64,000 bases of DNA from Acholoe squamosa (GCA_949317995.1 OX439035.1:81469959-81533958); one strand, 5' to 3'; shown: positions 31,828 through 52,745, counted from the first letter of the stretch. Numbers and translations are program-made. Notes: generated by a model from the letters alone, not told the origin.

Positions 31828-33762
31828 AGCTTTCCCTAAACATTTGATTTTCTTTGTTTTCTATCATCTCTTTAGTATAGATTCTGCTTAGGAAAAGAAA
31901 AATGCCATAAAGATCTCATAGACCTCAGTGTTAAATCTTGAATATGTAACACCAGACAAATGCCCTTTTCACTGGGTTTTCTCTGTAGGCTCATCTATTC
32001 TTATTACGTGCTAGTTAACAACAAAAAAACAAATCCTGTGCTCTTTTCTCTTCCTCAAATCATCAATATTAAAGTATAAAACAGGCAGGTTAATTAGGAG
32101 GTAATTTTCTATCAGTTTAGTGAAAAAAAGATTGTGGTATATGTTTCTAGTTTGAGTAATTGTCCCAGCCGCTGTGTCTACAATGTAACAATGGGAGCAG
32201 ACAGACCGGCACCTGTCAGAAGTAGCTGCCAATCATGCTGGTGTCTTGTTGAGATTTTGCTATGTAATAGACAGACTGGCAACTCCAAATATAGCTGTAC
32301 ATGCTGACATGAGCTCTTAAAGGGACACACTTCCTTTAGAGTAAGAGCACATACGAGATGTGGTCCACCAGCCCTAGTCCTGAGCTGGGTACATTAAACG
32401 TTCACAAAATTTCACCATTGTTACTATGACAAACCAGTGTTCACAAACAAGAGAGCGTTAATTTTAAAACAGTTGAGTCGAGAGTATGTCTTGGAGAGAC
32501 AGAAAGGAAACGAGGCAAGGGTACAGAGCCTACGCTAGATGACTTGCCCATGACTTTCCCACTATGTCATTAAGGACACATTTAGCTGCTTGATTGTCTT
32601 CCTCCCCCTCCCAACACAACTACCAGCACAGCTATGAGTATTGAGGCATGCCTGAGTACCCCCAACCCACCTAGTGGCGTGCCTACCTAGGTAATTATAG
32701 CTTTGTCTAGACCAATCAAACATCAGTCATAGCTTTCAAATAGCCCCGACCATAGCCCCGACCATCCATCCATCCATCCATAGTCATTGTTGATCCTACA
32801 ATTGACATCACAGACAGTGTAGCCAAGGTGATGTGACCTTGTTACAATTACTTGTTACATTTCCTTCCTTTCCCATAGGAAATGATTGGAAGCCAATCCT
32901 CTTAAAGGGCCCAGCTATCTCACTACTGATACTTACCATAGAGAAGCCTACTAGGCTCCTCTATGTACTGACCTAGATTCACCTCCAATGCAAGACTAAT
33001 GTTTTGTCTATGAGAGAATCTTGGAATTAAACCTATCAATAAACCAAATTGGAAGGCCTTCAAAATCAACTATATCAAAAGATATTTGCCCAGATAACCA
33101 TGGCATGTACTGCCCCCATACCTACTCTATGCCCTCCTCTTCTAAAAAATCTGAAATCTGTCAATAAGTGGGGTTAAAGACAGTTTGATTACCCTTTTAT
33201 TTAGGGTAAAAACAGCCCTAAATCCCATGCATTTCTCCATAGGAAAAAAAACCAACAGTAATTACCATGTCACAGCCATCAAAGTACACCTTAAATGTAA
33301 ATTCTATTACAGGGATAGCTTTGTCTTACTTTTTGTCTCACTATATGACTAATTTTTGGGGGTTCAGTTGTAACAGAAATAGGGCTAAATGACAGGTTTT
33401 GATGGTCTATGCAAATTCTCGGAATCTAAATATAAGAAAAGCATACCCCATGAATGTTTTTTTCATCATTTATCAAAAGATTTTCATGTAAATAGAAATA
33501 TGACTCATGGGGTCTTTGAAGGGTGTGATAGGGCATATGCTGTGTAATGGAATAGTTTTTTGGTGGTGCATGTAATCTGCTAGAGGCCAAAATAGCAATT
33601 GAAACTTGGTAATCATAAGAAACTCGGCTAAGGGCTAGTAGACAAAGAGGTCAGAAAGGTGGTGTCAAAAGCCCTTGCTTCGTTTAATAATACACTATTG
33701 GCACTAGGACATTAGGAATGATGTTATCATGGACACTATGACTTGGGATCTTTCAAATGATA

Positions 33763-33965
33763 CACCATGGGGAAGTGACCATGGGCAATTGGGGAAGTGA
33801 CCTAGGAAAGTGACCATGGGGAATGGGGAAGTGACCATGGAGTTTAGGGAAGTGACCATGGGCAATTGGGGAAGTGACCTTGAGGAATTTGGGAAGTGCC
33901 CATAGGTAAGCGACCAACGTGAAGTGACCATGGGAAATTAGGGAAGTGAACATGGGGAATTGGGG
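33763..33965 (+). repeat. Minisatellite, about 22-bp unit
   Basis: About nine degenerate units around GGGGAAGTGACCATGGGCAA, some shortened. Open frames on the minus strand here are translations of the repeat and are not counted as genes. Confidence 0.75.
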
Positions 33966-36135
33966 ATTTGTTTGTTTAGTTTTACGTCTGGGGGCCATCG
34001 AGGAACTCAGACATTCAAGAATTTTAAACTATTCAATAGTAATGGTAGGCTGCGGGCTTGGGTTTTAGTGCTAATTGCATCCACTTTTCTTTTGACATGT
34101 TACATGCCCCCTTAGCCATAATAGGATATATGGGTTACACATAGGTCTTTGAATTTTGAAAATTCATTCAGTAGAACCAAAGTTATGAATTTTTCATTTT
34201 TTTGAGAATTTTCCAAAACTCTAGGTGTGCCTTATACGCGGGCTGCACCTTATACGCGGGAGATTACGGTATTACCTTTCTGGATTCCAGGCATGGGGTT
34301 TAGATTGACCAGAATAGTCACATTATTGAATGGATACCGCTGTAGGGACCATATATATGGGAATGTATTTTTATTTCATGTTGATATGCCCGAGATACTG
34401 ACAGCCCATAGCCTTACCATTGCAGCTCCGTATCTCACACCCCCCGTGAGATAACCCACGAAAATATCACACGGCGAGGTCATGTGACCATTTAGTGATG
34501 TCATAGCTCCAAGATGGCGATGTAAACAATGCGCACGGGGAGTCATTCTGGTAAATTCTATTGTAATTCAGCAGTTTTAGATAAAATAACATGAAATAAA
34601 TGCAAAGGCACACTCGTCGGCTGATGGGCGCATGCGATAACCCCCCGACATTCCTCCAACTCGTGAACCTTTGCTTATATAGGTCGTTGGAACTTCCTGA
34701 GATCCAGGAAAAACCTGAAGACTTTCATCCGTGTACATGGGTTATGCAACCCTACAGCAGATGCAGTTATGGGTTATCACATAGTGGATGAAAGACTGGA
34801 TAGACCATATTATATTCGTCATTAAGCCCATAATACAGTGTATAAAGCGTGAGAAATACAAAAAGTTAGCATACGGATGTAAATGGCACCCACAGACACC
34901 AAAATGAAACCCTACAGTCCTGGGCAAAATGTTTGCGGAATGGTTGCATTAAGAATCACATTCAGGGGTAGACCAGGGATGCCACTCACTGATCACCAAA
35001 AAGTCTAAAATTCGGAATTCCTAAAAAGTTAGATAAGTGGCATCTCTGGTAGACATAAACACAGGCCTCGGTGCCCAATGGCCAGTACTTCAGAGTGCGG
35101 GCCAGTGATTTTTTCCTAAACAACTCCGGGACGGCCAGTAGGCTTTCTGTTCACTAAAGTCTACTGCATCTGGTAGAAAAAGCTCCCTTGAGATTACAAC
35201 AAGGATTTATTCATTAAAACTACAGAGAAACCAGGGTGGCCAGTACCTGAAAAAATTAGTCCACCCCTGCACATGTATGTACATAAAGCAATGCTTTGTG
35301 AAACAAGATCCTGTTTAAAAAATATTTATTTTTTGTACAATAGTGAATATTTACACAATATCTACAGGTACTTTGGGAATCTGGACCTAGTTATCTAAAC
35401 TTCATGTACTTCCAATTTACATGCATCATACACGCCAGGTGTAACAAAAGGGTTATCAGGCGATAGAAAGGTGAACTGTTCTTGGGACAGAACTTTTTGT
35501 TTTGTATTAACACAGCTGCTTTTCAAATTCTATTTAGCTTGCCCTCAAGAAAAAGCTTCGATACAAAAGCGGCTAATAGACTGTGCCTTAAGCGTTTCCA
35601 GTTTGTAGACCAAAACCAAAATATTCAATTGATAAAAATCAGCATCAGGCTATTGACTAGTCTTTTAAAGGACAGACCTTTTGTAGTGATTGTTTGTTGT
35701 TAATGCAGCCTGAACAAGCAGAACTGACATTTCATGCGCTTTACTTTAACTTCTCTCATTCTATTTTAAATACAGATTGTACTCTTTCAACGAGAATATC
35801 ATATCTCTACATATACACCGACATACACTCGCAGTTTTACGCCCCAGGATCATACAAACATACTGTGGCATAATAATACGTCTTAAAATCATAACTTTTA
35901 CAGTTTCACCTGGTGGGGATATAGCCGAGAAAATTGGGCTACACATAACTCGTATGGGTTTTGAGATTACTTTGATCACTTTACATCATTTGATGACAAA
36001 GAAAGTTGTCTTTGTAAAGTGAATAACAGTCCGCACGTAACAGGCACACACGATGAAGGGTTGTAAATAGGGTGATCTGTTGACTGTATCTAAGACAGAC
36101 TGAAGGATCAAACAACCCTACATTGCTCTACAACT

Positions 36136-36141
36136 TTTATT
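36136..36141 (-). terminator. Candidate KAT5 poly(A) signal
   Basis: AATAAA on the minus strand, about 110 nt after the KAT5 stop codon (36253-36251). Confidence 0.55.
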
Positions 36142-36250
36142 ACCACTAAATTGACTTCACCCGTTAAGATCTCTGACTGCGGTCAAGTCACAGTTCGCGT
36201 CGATATCTGGCCTCGTCTGTCTCCTGGGTAGACAGCAGGCCGAGAGGCTG

Positions 36251-43663
<7,413 letters not shown>

Positions 43664-43931
43664 TTTGGATTAGGTAAGTCCCGCGCTGAAGATGATTTTC
43701 AGCCAATCAGAATAACCGTCACATAGCTTGTCGGTTTTGTGCCTCCACTCTTCAAGCAGGAACCTCCCCATGAACTGTGATACGAGAGTGAAGTTGACAT
43801 GTGCTTTATGTGCTTTCGGGGCCGGAGCGGATGGAGCACACTGGTTGTGGGTTGTAAGAAACTCAGAAAGTGAACATTTCATCAGTCTGTTCTACTTAAT
43901 TTCGAGGTTGTCATCAACACCACAGAAAGCC
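43664..43931. promoter_or_regulatory. Divergent promoter, KAT5/POLR3F
   Basis: 268 bp between opposite start codons. A CCAAT box in AGCCAATCAG is at 43701-43710, nearer KAT5. The KAT5 start lies in AAAATGGCGAA, a YY1-like core. No TATA box is evident for either gene. Shared use is inferred from spacing. Confidence 0.6.
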
Positions 43932-46900
43932 ATGGCCGAGGCAAATGTAGAAGTCAAACAAGAACCTGTAGATGCAGTCGATCTGGAGAGCAGGTAGGAT
44001 TAGGAATGTTCAGCAATTTATACTCTTGCAATTACTGTAGTAGGCACTTACCTATTTTTTCAAGACTTTATCCCATTAGACTTATCTAATGAGCAATGGA
44101 TAGATCTTGAGAAAAGAAGTGGATATGCTTTTTAAATGAAGCCTCTATGTCAATTTAAAATGGAATTATGACTGGTCAAAGGTACCAAATCAGACCCAGA
44201 ATTCTGCCATAGTTAAGAGTTTAATTTGGATCCAATTTTGTGATCAAGCAAGATCAATCCAAGGTAGACTAGATGACTAAAATGATTATTTTGGGCAATT
44301 TTCTTTTAAGATAAGCAAGATATACCCCCAAGAATGTAAATAATGATACATTTTATCATAATCAATCAATGTAAAAGCAAATTTTTGATGTTAACTTTAC
44401 CCTTTAACTGCACGCTCTGACAGAACCATGACAGAATAGTGTTTTTGACTCAGGATGTTTGAATGATCATAACTTCCATTCAATATGTCATAAAAACTTC
44501 ATTTAAAAAGCAAAACCACTTATTTTTATCACAGCTATCAATTTCTCACCATATAAAATGCATAAAATAAAGTTTTAATTGATAGGTAAGTGCCCAACAT
44601 GGGTGAGGTTGGGACAAGTGTCCAGAGATAATCTCATCCAAAAAAATTGCAGGGTCTGTCAAACATACTGCAGCCCCTTAGATAAAGAAAAGCTAGACAT
44701 TTTCTAGATGATTTTTATCCATAGAACAGGTGGGAACCATTTATTTTTAGGTGCTCAATGATCTTCTCATCATAAAGTGGTTCTAAACTTTTGGTTGAAC
44801 TTCAATGGGGTAGAAGGCAAAATTCCCTGCATTCAACCTTGTACAAAAAATATTCATTTTAAAGGTCTAGCCAAGCTTGTTAAAATGAGCCCTTGTTTGT
44901 AAAGATCCTCCAGTAAATAGCTTCAGAGTAAGCTTGCAAAGAAGGGAGAGTTTAACACTACCCATTTTCAGCTTTATCACAGTTTCACACCTCTACTGCA
45001 GCAGACTCACACACTGGTGGTATTTCAGTGCCTAACTGTAGGGACTGTACGGTACCCGGTACCATCAATCATCATTATCATCATTAGCTACGCTGTCATT
45101 ATCTTTATAAATACACGATCTGCGAAAATGGGGCTTAGTGCAGGGGGTTCTAAGACCCCTTATCCCAGTACATGTCACATGGTATCAGGATCACACCCCT
45201 AGATTTCTGTTTCAATCTTATTCTCAAACAAAGAGCAATGATTCCACCATATACTCCAAATCAAGGGCTTTCTAATGGTATACAGCATTAGTATGTGGGA
45301 TGAGTAGTTTTGTCAGAATTAATTGTCAAATGTTGATCATAATCCTTATTTGTAGGTCAGACCGCAAGATGTGGTGTCTGGATCCCATTCCCATATATTG
45401 TTTTTTTTTTGCAAAACTCAAACAAAGAACAATTGATCAATATGCTTCAAATCAAGGGCTTTCTAATGGTATATAGCATCAGTATGATGGATGAGTAGTT
45501 TTGTCAGAGTTAATTGTCAAATTCTGATCAATGTCACATGTCACTTAAATCCCCATGTCCCATGTCACCTCTAAGAACCTCTCATGTCACATGTCGATTT
45601 TAAGAAATGGTTATGTCACATGTCACTTAAATCCCCATGTCCCATGTCACCTCTAAGAACCTCTCATGTCACATGTCGATTTTAAGAAATTGCCATGTCA
45701 CCATGTCAAATTTAGTGGTCCACACCCATCCTGTTGCCAATCCCTCTCTTCCAGCCCCTGCCCAAGTACACAAAATGTCCTTTAGTTTAGACTTTAGTGT
45801 ATAATTTTTTTCACAACTCTAATTAGTAAGTAATCAAATACACGAAGGAAAATAGGAAGTCATTCAAAAACATATAGAAGAGGTAGTATATATGGTCTTA
45901 GCATCATCTCTGCCAAATATGAAGAAAATCTATCGTTCAGCACATACCGTAATCTCCCGCGTATAAGGCGCGTCTTATACGCCAAACAAAATGCTGCTGA
46001 GTCTTATACGTGGGAGGGACATTGCCTTGAGTTTGGGGTGCGCCTTATAGGGGGGGTATTTTTACTATAGAACAGTACTAAATTAGCAAAAATCTGCCCT
46101 TAGAAGTGCGTCTTATACATGGACTTGCATTTTCTGAGTTGGGGGTGCGCCTTATATGCGAGCTGCACCTTATACGCGGGAGATTACGGTATATAGTTTT
46201 CTAGGATCAGCAGAAATTTGTAATTGATAATTTCTGCCCAAATTAAGGGATTTTACTAACTTTTTATCTTTAAAAATTGATATTTACATTTCTTTTGGTC
46301 AGAATGACCTGTGATGAACTGCATTGTGATGGCAAAGTTCCAGGCTTTCAGGGGATGTAAAGGTTTTCCATGATAAAGCAAGTTTAAGAATCAGACCAAA
46401 ATCATGGAAAGGTCACACTTGTTCCTTCTTTGTACAGTTTAAAATTATGGCCCACTTCCGATCATTAAAACCACCATAACTTCATCAATTTTCACTTTAA
46501 ATGAAAAATTCCAAAAGCATATTATTACTAACATGTGTCTCTAAAGGATGTGTTAAAAGCTAAGCGATCATACAGCTTTTCAATTTTTGGTGACATACCT
46601 ACCATCATGGCATCACCATGTGGCATATTTTTTTGTTTTCTTTTGCAATTTTGGGAAGGGGGGTAGGTTTGAGGTGGGGGCGTACAAAATTCAGACCCCT
46701 CCTGAGGGGGGCACAAAAAAATTTGACCCCTTTTGAGAGGGGCGTAAACTATCGATCAAAGAGGGGTGCGGAAATTCTCTCTCCTCTGGCGTGGGGGGGG
46801 GGGTCACAAACATTTTTGACTGCCATGGGGGGGGGCGTAAATTTTTTTTCTCATATCCGCGCGAAAAACCCACCACCACCCTGGTTTGTTGATAAATAAT

Positions 46901-49900
46901 GACCACCCCCTAATCTTACAAAAAATTTAGGACCCCTCCCTATCCCCACTATCATCCCTTGTAGCACAACACAAACTCACTGGCATAAGGAAGTGGTCAT
47001 TTTTTATCACTGCACTGCACTGTGGCGGACGTAGCCGACTCAGACATCCTTTAACACTCGAGAGACCCTAAGCATGAGGGAACTCTTTGATGGTAATAAA
47101 TGGGCGGAAAAGTATTCAGATATGCTAGTCTAGTGCGAATGAAAACACTTCAAGGACAGTGCTTCCTAGACAAGCAGTATCAAGACTCTAGAGGAAGGAT
47201 TGAATGTATTTCAACTGTATACAATATTTAAAATGTAGTACCTACCCAGGTAGCACAGAGACATTGGCATAACGTTGGGCCTACATTGGCCCAACCATAG
47301 GCTTTACTGATGTCCTGCCAACATTGGCCCAATGTTGGCATTTGGTTCGCCATTGGTCGGCCATCGGGCCTACGTCGCCCCAATGGGCAGCCGACGTCGG
47401 CCATTTTTTGTGTCCTACCTGGGTAAGTCATTCGGTTCATTCTACTCTGTCCATTGTTGATAGTCACAATATAATGGTGATAACCGGTACTCTGATTTCA
47501 GAATTATAGACCTTTGCCGACAGATTCCGAAAGGGATCACAGATGTCGTCATCCAAAATGATATGCCACAGTTTGATGCACAGCAGAGGGTTATGGCCAT
47601 CAATCGACTCTTATCTATGGTAAATACTTTCAACAAAGTTTGTTGTTTGACCATTTTAACATAGATACATTGTAAACATATTTGATCGGTTGTAAAGTTT
47701 GAACACATAAAATGGAAACTGCCATGACCATGTGATGTTATGTTTTGCAAATCGATCTACGTACACCTATGTGATCGCAATCTGCTGCTTGACTTTTAGG
47801 GACGAATCGACTTGTTAAAAAGTGGAAATCAGCTGATATATCGACTAAAGGATCCAGAGTCCGTAAGGTAACTAATTCTGAAGTATGTATTATAAGGTAG
47901 AGGTAGACTGAATTTAATCTCTTGGGAAGTAGGTATTACCTTCTATGATTATGGTCTACATGTATAGATTATCCCACAGCATATATGGTTTATAGCCAAT
48001 ATGTACACCAGGTCACAAGCCCTTTGTGCCAGTTTTACATGAACATGTTTTTCTCAGAGCTGGAAGTCTTTGCCTTTCTGTAAATAATTTCTTTATATAT
48101 GTCTTACGGCAGTAAGGTGAAAGGAGCTGATGCACAGGAAAAGATTGTTTACCAAATTATTGAAGAAGCTGGTAATAAAGGTATGAATTTTAATCTTCCA
48201 TTTACTGTGAATGTTCTTAAACCTCCCAAGATAAAAATCTAGCGTTCTGTCAATACCGGTACTACCCTACAGATCAAACTGAAGCATTACGAGTTCTTGC
48301 CAATGGGTTTGAAATAGAAGTTCTGAAGACAAGAGGATGAAAAAATGATCATATACTGTTCATTATATCACAATAATTTTCCTACCTCATTAACGATTTC
48401 ACCCACATTTTCTCTAGCCTGCGCATTTCCCTTGTGGCGATCGGAGGTGGAAGGTTAGCATCGGATTCTGTCACTTGTTTTTTTTTTGTATTTGAATTGA
48501 AATTGATTATCATACATCTATTTCAGGAATATGGATTCGCGATATCCGATTCAAGTCCAATCTTTTACTGACGCAAGTCAATAAGATTCTCAAGAATTTG
48601 GAAAGCAAGAAACTTATCAAAGCCGTCAAGTCTGTCGCTGTGAGTAGGACAAAAATGGATCTCACTGTAGATTTTAAGGAATCCGCATGAGCCTTGAGCC
48701 TCTTTTGTATTCGACGTCATTATGTGACTTTAGCAATTTTATTAGATGCATATAAAGAAAATGACCCTACAGAACATTCAATCGGGTAGACCATGGCATG
48801 ATATCTCGTTTTGTTGTGAACAATTACTTTAAAAAAAAAGCTCCCTTATAAAAAACAATGTAATACTATTTAAACATTACTTATAATGTAAACTATATCT
48901 TCATAATGCATATTCCTTACAGGCATCCAAGAAGAAAGTATACATGCTATTTAATGTGGAGCCGGACCGATCTGTTACTGGAGGGGCGTGGTACAGTGAC
49001 CAGGACTTTGAGTCTGAATTTGTCGATGTCTTGAACCAACAGTGCTTCAAGTACCTAGAGCAAAAGGTGAGAATCGCAATAACTAAAGAGGTTGTTGCTG
49101 TCACACAATCCAAAACCCATTCATTCCAAACCTCAGAAATACCGGTAATATACAATCTACGATCAAAGCTTTACAATAACTTGGCATTTATTGAATTATT
49201 ACATGTGTTCCCTTGCACTAAAATTTAGACCAATAGCTCATCTACTGAAATCATTAGAGCATGACGTAGACTGCTTAGGCCCTGACCAAGTCTCCTCAAA
49301 TATTTACACTTTGGTCATAGGATTGGTTCAGAACTAACTGCAGTCACCAATACACCCTTACACACTAATACTAGACCTGCCAACCGGTCCCAGAGCGATC
49401 TTTGAGGGGCAGACGGTGTGTAGGCCGCACACTAACTAAGACATACATGTTGTACAACAATCATCACAATGCCCCAAGCCAACCTTCCACCCTCCCGTAC
49501 GTAACCCAAACTTTTAATACCTTATAATTATGTCGCCATCTGAAGTCACCAACACGCCGCCCTTTCACACTAAATACATACAACAATCATCACAATGCCC
49601 CATGCCGACCTCCCACCCTCCCCCTCACGTACATGTACTTCTGTCACCTTCAATATATAGGGCTGTCCCGCAGTTCTCAAGTGCTCCCCCTGCACTTACC
49701 TGTAGGTCCATCTGGGCTATCAAATTGAATTACATACTGGTATATCATAGTGCATAAATGCATGAATTAATGAAGAAACATAATCATTAAACATCACAAA
49801 ATAAATCATCACGGCTATGCCGTGCATAACTCGAGACATTTCAAAGAAGCCATCAAATACATGCCTCCTCGTATTTTAACACCCACCTGACTTCACAACT

Positions 49901-51353
49901 TTTGATACTCATATCCTCTCTAGGCCGTATCTGCAAGAGAGACTAGACCTGATCCGATTGGACAGAGGAATGCCTCGTTTTCTGCCTCAAAGGACATATG
50001 GCGGTACATATCAGACCTCGGTATTAGTAAGGTAAGTAATGCGGACCTTGATTTTTTTCATTTACCACTCAGTTAAGAGCAGAGTGTTCTGCCTGATCAA
50101 ATACCAAATACCGTTACAACCACACATCATGCTTAGATATAAAAAAAAAACTGCTGCCCTGGGATGATTGGCTTTGGGAATGACTTGCTATTCTACATGT
50201 TTCTACATTTAATCACTATTTGTTTTGATTATTGAATAATTTATTGAACATTGAAGGCAGCAATTTACTAGAGCGCTGTTCTTCGCTTTATTATAGATTG
50301 TGCATAATGGGTATGGGCGCTACATGTAGTACATGTATATGGTTTTGTGAAATTCTAACTGAAGGTTATGACACATTCTGAGGAAAACAGTATTGTATTT
50401 GAGGTAAATATAATGTTTAAGCATTATAATGTAAGCATTTTATGTGCAGCTGAAAATTACATCTTCACTAAACATAGATTGTGGAGGGGGGATGTTATCA
50501 CATTCCAGATTATTCCTTTTTGTTAAATGAGTGGGGTGACCCGAATTTCATAATAAAACATGTTACTTTAATTCAGGTTCAATTATCGGAGGAAGACATT
50601 GAGACGATCCTTGACACATTGATCTATGATGGTAAGGTGGAACGGTCGATAGTCGCCGCGGGCTCTAGTGGAGAAGGAGATGGTGATAACCAAGTGAAGC
50701 TCTACCGTGCCGTGACATCCATCATTGGTCCCACCGGAATGATGCGAACCCCATGTGGTGTATGCCCTGTAAGTATTGCTGCAGTTCAGCCGTTGGGTAC
50801 AAGGAAGCTGGGGCGTATAAAAGCAAAATAACTCTTAAAGTATGTGACTCAAGATGTGACTTCACATAGAATGATGGTCACCTCCGTGCTGAATATAACG
50901 GGTGCTTTAACAGCATTTAATAGTAGAAAAGTCAAACAAGGTCTGCAAATGTGAACTCATGATGAAACAAAACAGTGGCGGATTTAGAGGGGGGGGGCGC
51001 ATTCCCCCGCGCCCCCCCCCCCATTTTCCCAGTACTTAAGAGCTTGCCTAACTCTTTTTTACCCTAGAATTTAGCCAAAATTAAGGGCTAAATCCTGGAT
51101 CCGACACTGCAAAAAAGTTTACAAAACTATATTCCCTGTAGTAGTACAGCTCTGAGGCAACTGGTGTACCCTAAACACATAGAATTCAAAAGTGTTTTGA
51201 TGGTCATGGGGAGATATGCATGGAAGATTTAACGTTGGAATTAACATTGTCGTGTTTTCTTTTCTTTTATTCCAGGTGTTCAGTGAGTGTCATGAGGGTG
51301 GCATTGTGTCCCCTTCCAATTGCATCTACATGAAGGAATGGTTGGAATACTGA
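43932..51353 (+). CDS. POLR3F: RNA polymerase III subunit RPC6 (RPC39)
   Basis: Nine exons, 43932-43993, 47502-47619, 47800-47867, 48113-48180, 48527-48639, 48923-49066, 49924-50031, 50577-50768 and 51276-51353, sum to 951 nt and 316 aa, exactly the human length. The tandem winged-helix regions are recognisable (IIEEAGNKGIWIRDIRF, LTQVNKILKNLESKKLIK, and QLSEEDIETILDTLIYDGKVE). The C-terminus carries four cysteines, C287, C290, C296 and C307, at the same positions as the human 4Fe-4S ligands. RPC6 is part of the RPC3/6/7 subcomplex that contacts TFIIIB and opens promoters of tRNA and 5S genes in the nucleus. Intron 1 (3.5 kb) holds most of the local repeats. It is divergent with KAT5. Confidence 0.97.
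45222..45530 (+). repeat. Direct duplication, about 190-bp period (POLR3F intron 1)
   Basis: Two copies share CAAATCAAGGGCTTTCTAATGG and GGATGAGTAGTTTTGTCAGA (45222-45345 and 45417-45530), diverging elsewhere. Confidence 0.7.
45531..45715 (+). repeat. Tandem repeat rich in ATGTCACATGTC (POLR3F intron 1)
   Basis: Two near-identical units of about 80 bp built from CATGTCACATGTC, CCCCATGTCCCATGTCACC and TCTAAGAACCTCTC, plus a partial third unit. Confidence 0.75.
45945..46191. mobile_element. Family B MITE (POLR3F intron 1)
   Basis: TACCGTAATCTCCCGCG to GCGGGAGATTACGGTA with TA flanks, 247 bp. Somewhat longer and more diverged inside than the 237-bp copies. Confidence 0.75.
46650..46912. mobile_element. 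Family A MITE, left end missing (POLR3F intron 1)
   Basis: A G-rich interior with AGACCCCTCCTGAGGGG and ATCGATCAAAGAGGGG words, and the right end GTTGATAAATAATGACCACC. The left GGGAGTGGTC end is not found. Confidence 0.6.
47243..47425. mobile_element. Short MITE with TACCCAGGTA ends (POLR3F intron 1)
   Basis: 183 bp between TACCCAGGTAGCACA and TGTGTCCTACCTGGGTA. It is filled with TTGGCCCAA, CCAACATTGG and TCGGCC palindromes. It ends 76 bp before POLR3F exon 2, close to where a branch point would lie. Confidence 0.7.
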
Positions 51354-51428
51354 TTATGGTATTGATTTTATGGCAGACAGATCGATAACATTCTTGTGTA
51401 CATAAAAAGAAATACATGTAGTCAGTTA

Positions 51429-51434
51429 AATAAA
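51429..51434 (+). terminator. POLR3F poly(A) signal
   Basis: AATAAA 75 nt after the POLR3F stop codon (51351-51353). Confidence 0.65.
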
Positions 51435-52139
51435 AGCTGTATATTTGAAGATGAATTGTGTCCTTCCTAAGAATCGTCACATACGGATATAGAAAAACGT
51501 TTGCTCGGCGATGTTTGATTCTAAATCATGTCAACACTACTGTAAAACTTCCCATATTTATACAGGTGCATCCGCAAATCCTATTAGCCACACATAGGCT
51601 CTAAAAAATGCTACTATGCAATCTGGCGTATAAGGCGCATTGTATTATATGATTATGTTAAACTAACAATTACTGTACCTAGGCGCTTCTAGACTCGGGG
51701 GAGGGGGGGCTGCATTTGAATTTGACATACTTGTTACTATCAGCTCCCAGATGCGCCTACTAGCCTTGATGACTTCCATTAAGAAGTCTGTATGCACTAC
51801 TGTAGAAATTGATCCCCACCCCGCCCCTGAACCTCTTGTAGACAAGAGTTTGTGTACGCACAATTTCTCAGAAAATGGACCTCCTATCCCACCTTGGTTT
51901 GTACATTATGGAAGCCCCCATGCCTTCAGCTCGGACCACGTTCTGCACAGGGGTAGATCTTGGGACATAGCCATGTGGGCCCACAATTCTGTATTCATAT
52001 AAATATGTATGCCAGTATCTGGCCAGGTACGTTGTATCACATTTTTAATGAAAATGTTGACAAATTTACCAGGGGTGGGCATATTGCAAAGTGCTGGAGC
52101 AAACATACAAATTGTTGTAGCAATGCGTTCTCAATAGGA

Positions 52140-52745
52140 TTGGTGGGCAAATTGCTGAGAAAATTGTCAGCTTCTACTTGTCACAATTAGTGTATTTGGG
52201 GGCTAGGCGAGGCACAATCCCAAGCACCCCTGCCCCCCCCCCCTCCAAAAAGAAAAAAGTTTTTTTGTTTTACCTCTGAAGGTGTTCTAGGGGATTCAAG
52301 GGGGCAAATTACTCTGAGGAGATTCAGATTCAGTCTCAAAACATTATTGTGGTTTTGGGGATTTAGGTGGCAAATTGCTGTGAGAAAATTTTCAAATTTA
52401 AACTTGAAAATAGGTGTGTTATAGGAGCTTAAGGGGCGAATTGCTCCTGGAAAATCTTCAGATCAAAGCATAGCACCAAAACATTTCAGGTTCTACCTCT
52501 AGATAGGATATGTTATAGAAGATTTGAGGAAATTGGTCAAGAAAATTTCCAGATTTTACCTTAAAACATTGGTGCCTTAGAAGAACAGTTTGAAAATTGC
52601 AGTCAGATTAACATTTGAAAGAAATCTTTTAGATTCTACCTCAAAGCAATCATGTGTTTTGGGTTGCAGTTTTAGGTGGCAAACGGCTGCAAGAAATTAT
52701 TCAGATTCTGCCTTTAAAATTGATGAGATCTAAAGGTTTTTTGAG
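52140..52745 (+). repeat. Degenerate tandem repeat, roughly 70-85 bp unit
   Basis: About seven units share the order GGCAAATTGCTG, AGAAAATTTTCAGATTCTAC, CTCAAAACATT and TTTTAGGGGATTTAGG, with much substitution. The order is clear by eye, but I have not computed identity or period. Confidence 0.55.

Larger units (their letters stand above)
29370..36135. other. Gap between PNO1 and KAT5
   Basis: Both flanking genes end into this 6.8-kb gap. I see no convincing gene: open frames are short and unrecognised. It contains a family C fragment (29812-29955), a large composite foldback (30476-31827), a TCCA microsatellite (32763-32782), a GAAGTGACCATGG minisatellite (33763-33965), a GTTTAGTTTTACG retroposon-like tail (33965-34010) and a family B end fragment (34224-34272). 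The sequence 34273-36135 shows nothing specific. Confidence 0.5.

Noticed and set aside
33704-33998. Minus-strand frames coding a MVTS/HGHF-type repeat peptide
   Set aside because: Translation of the 22-bp minisatellite; period not a multiple of three overall and no gene context.
34227-34454. 75-codon plus-strand frame after GCGCACCTTATACGCG words
   Set aside because: It starts inside a family B end fragment and has no recognisable domain.
35777-36022. 81-codon frame with a short palindrome near its end
   Set aside because: No recognisable domain, no splice support and unremarkable codon pattern.
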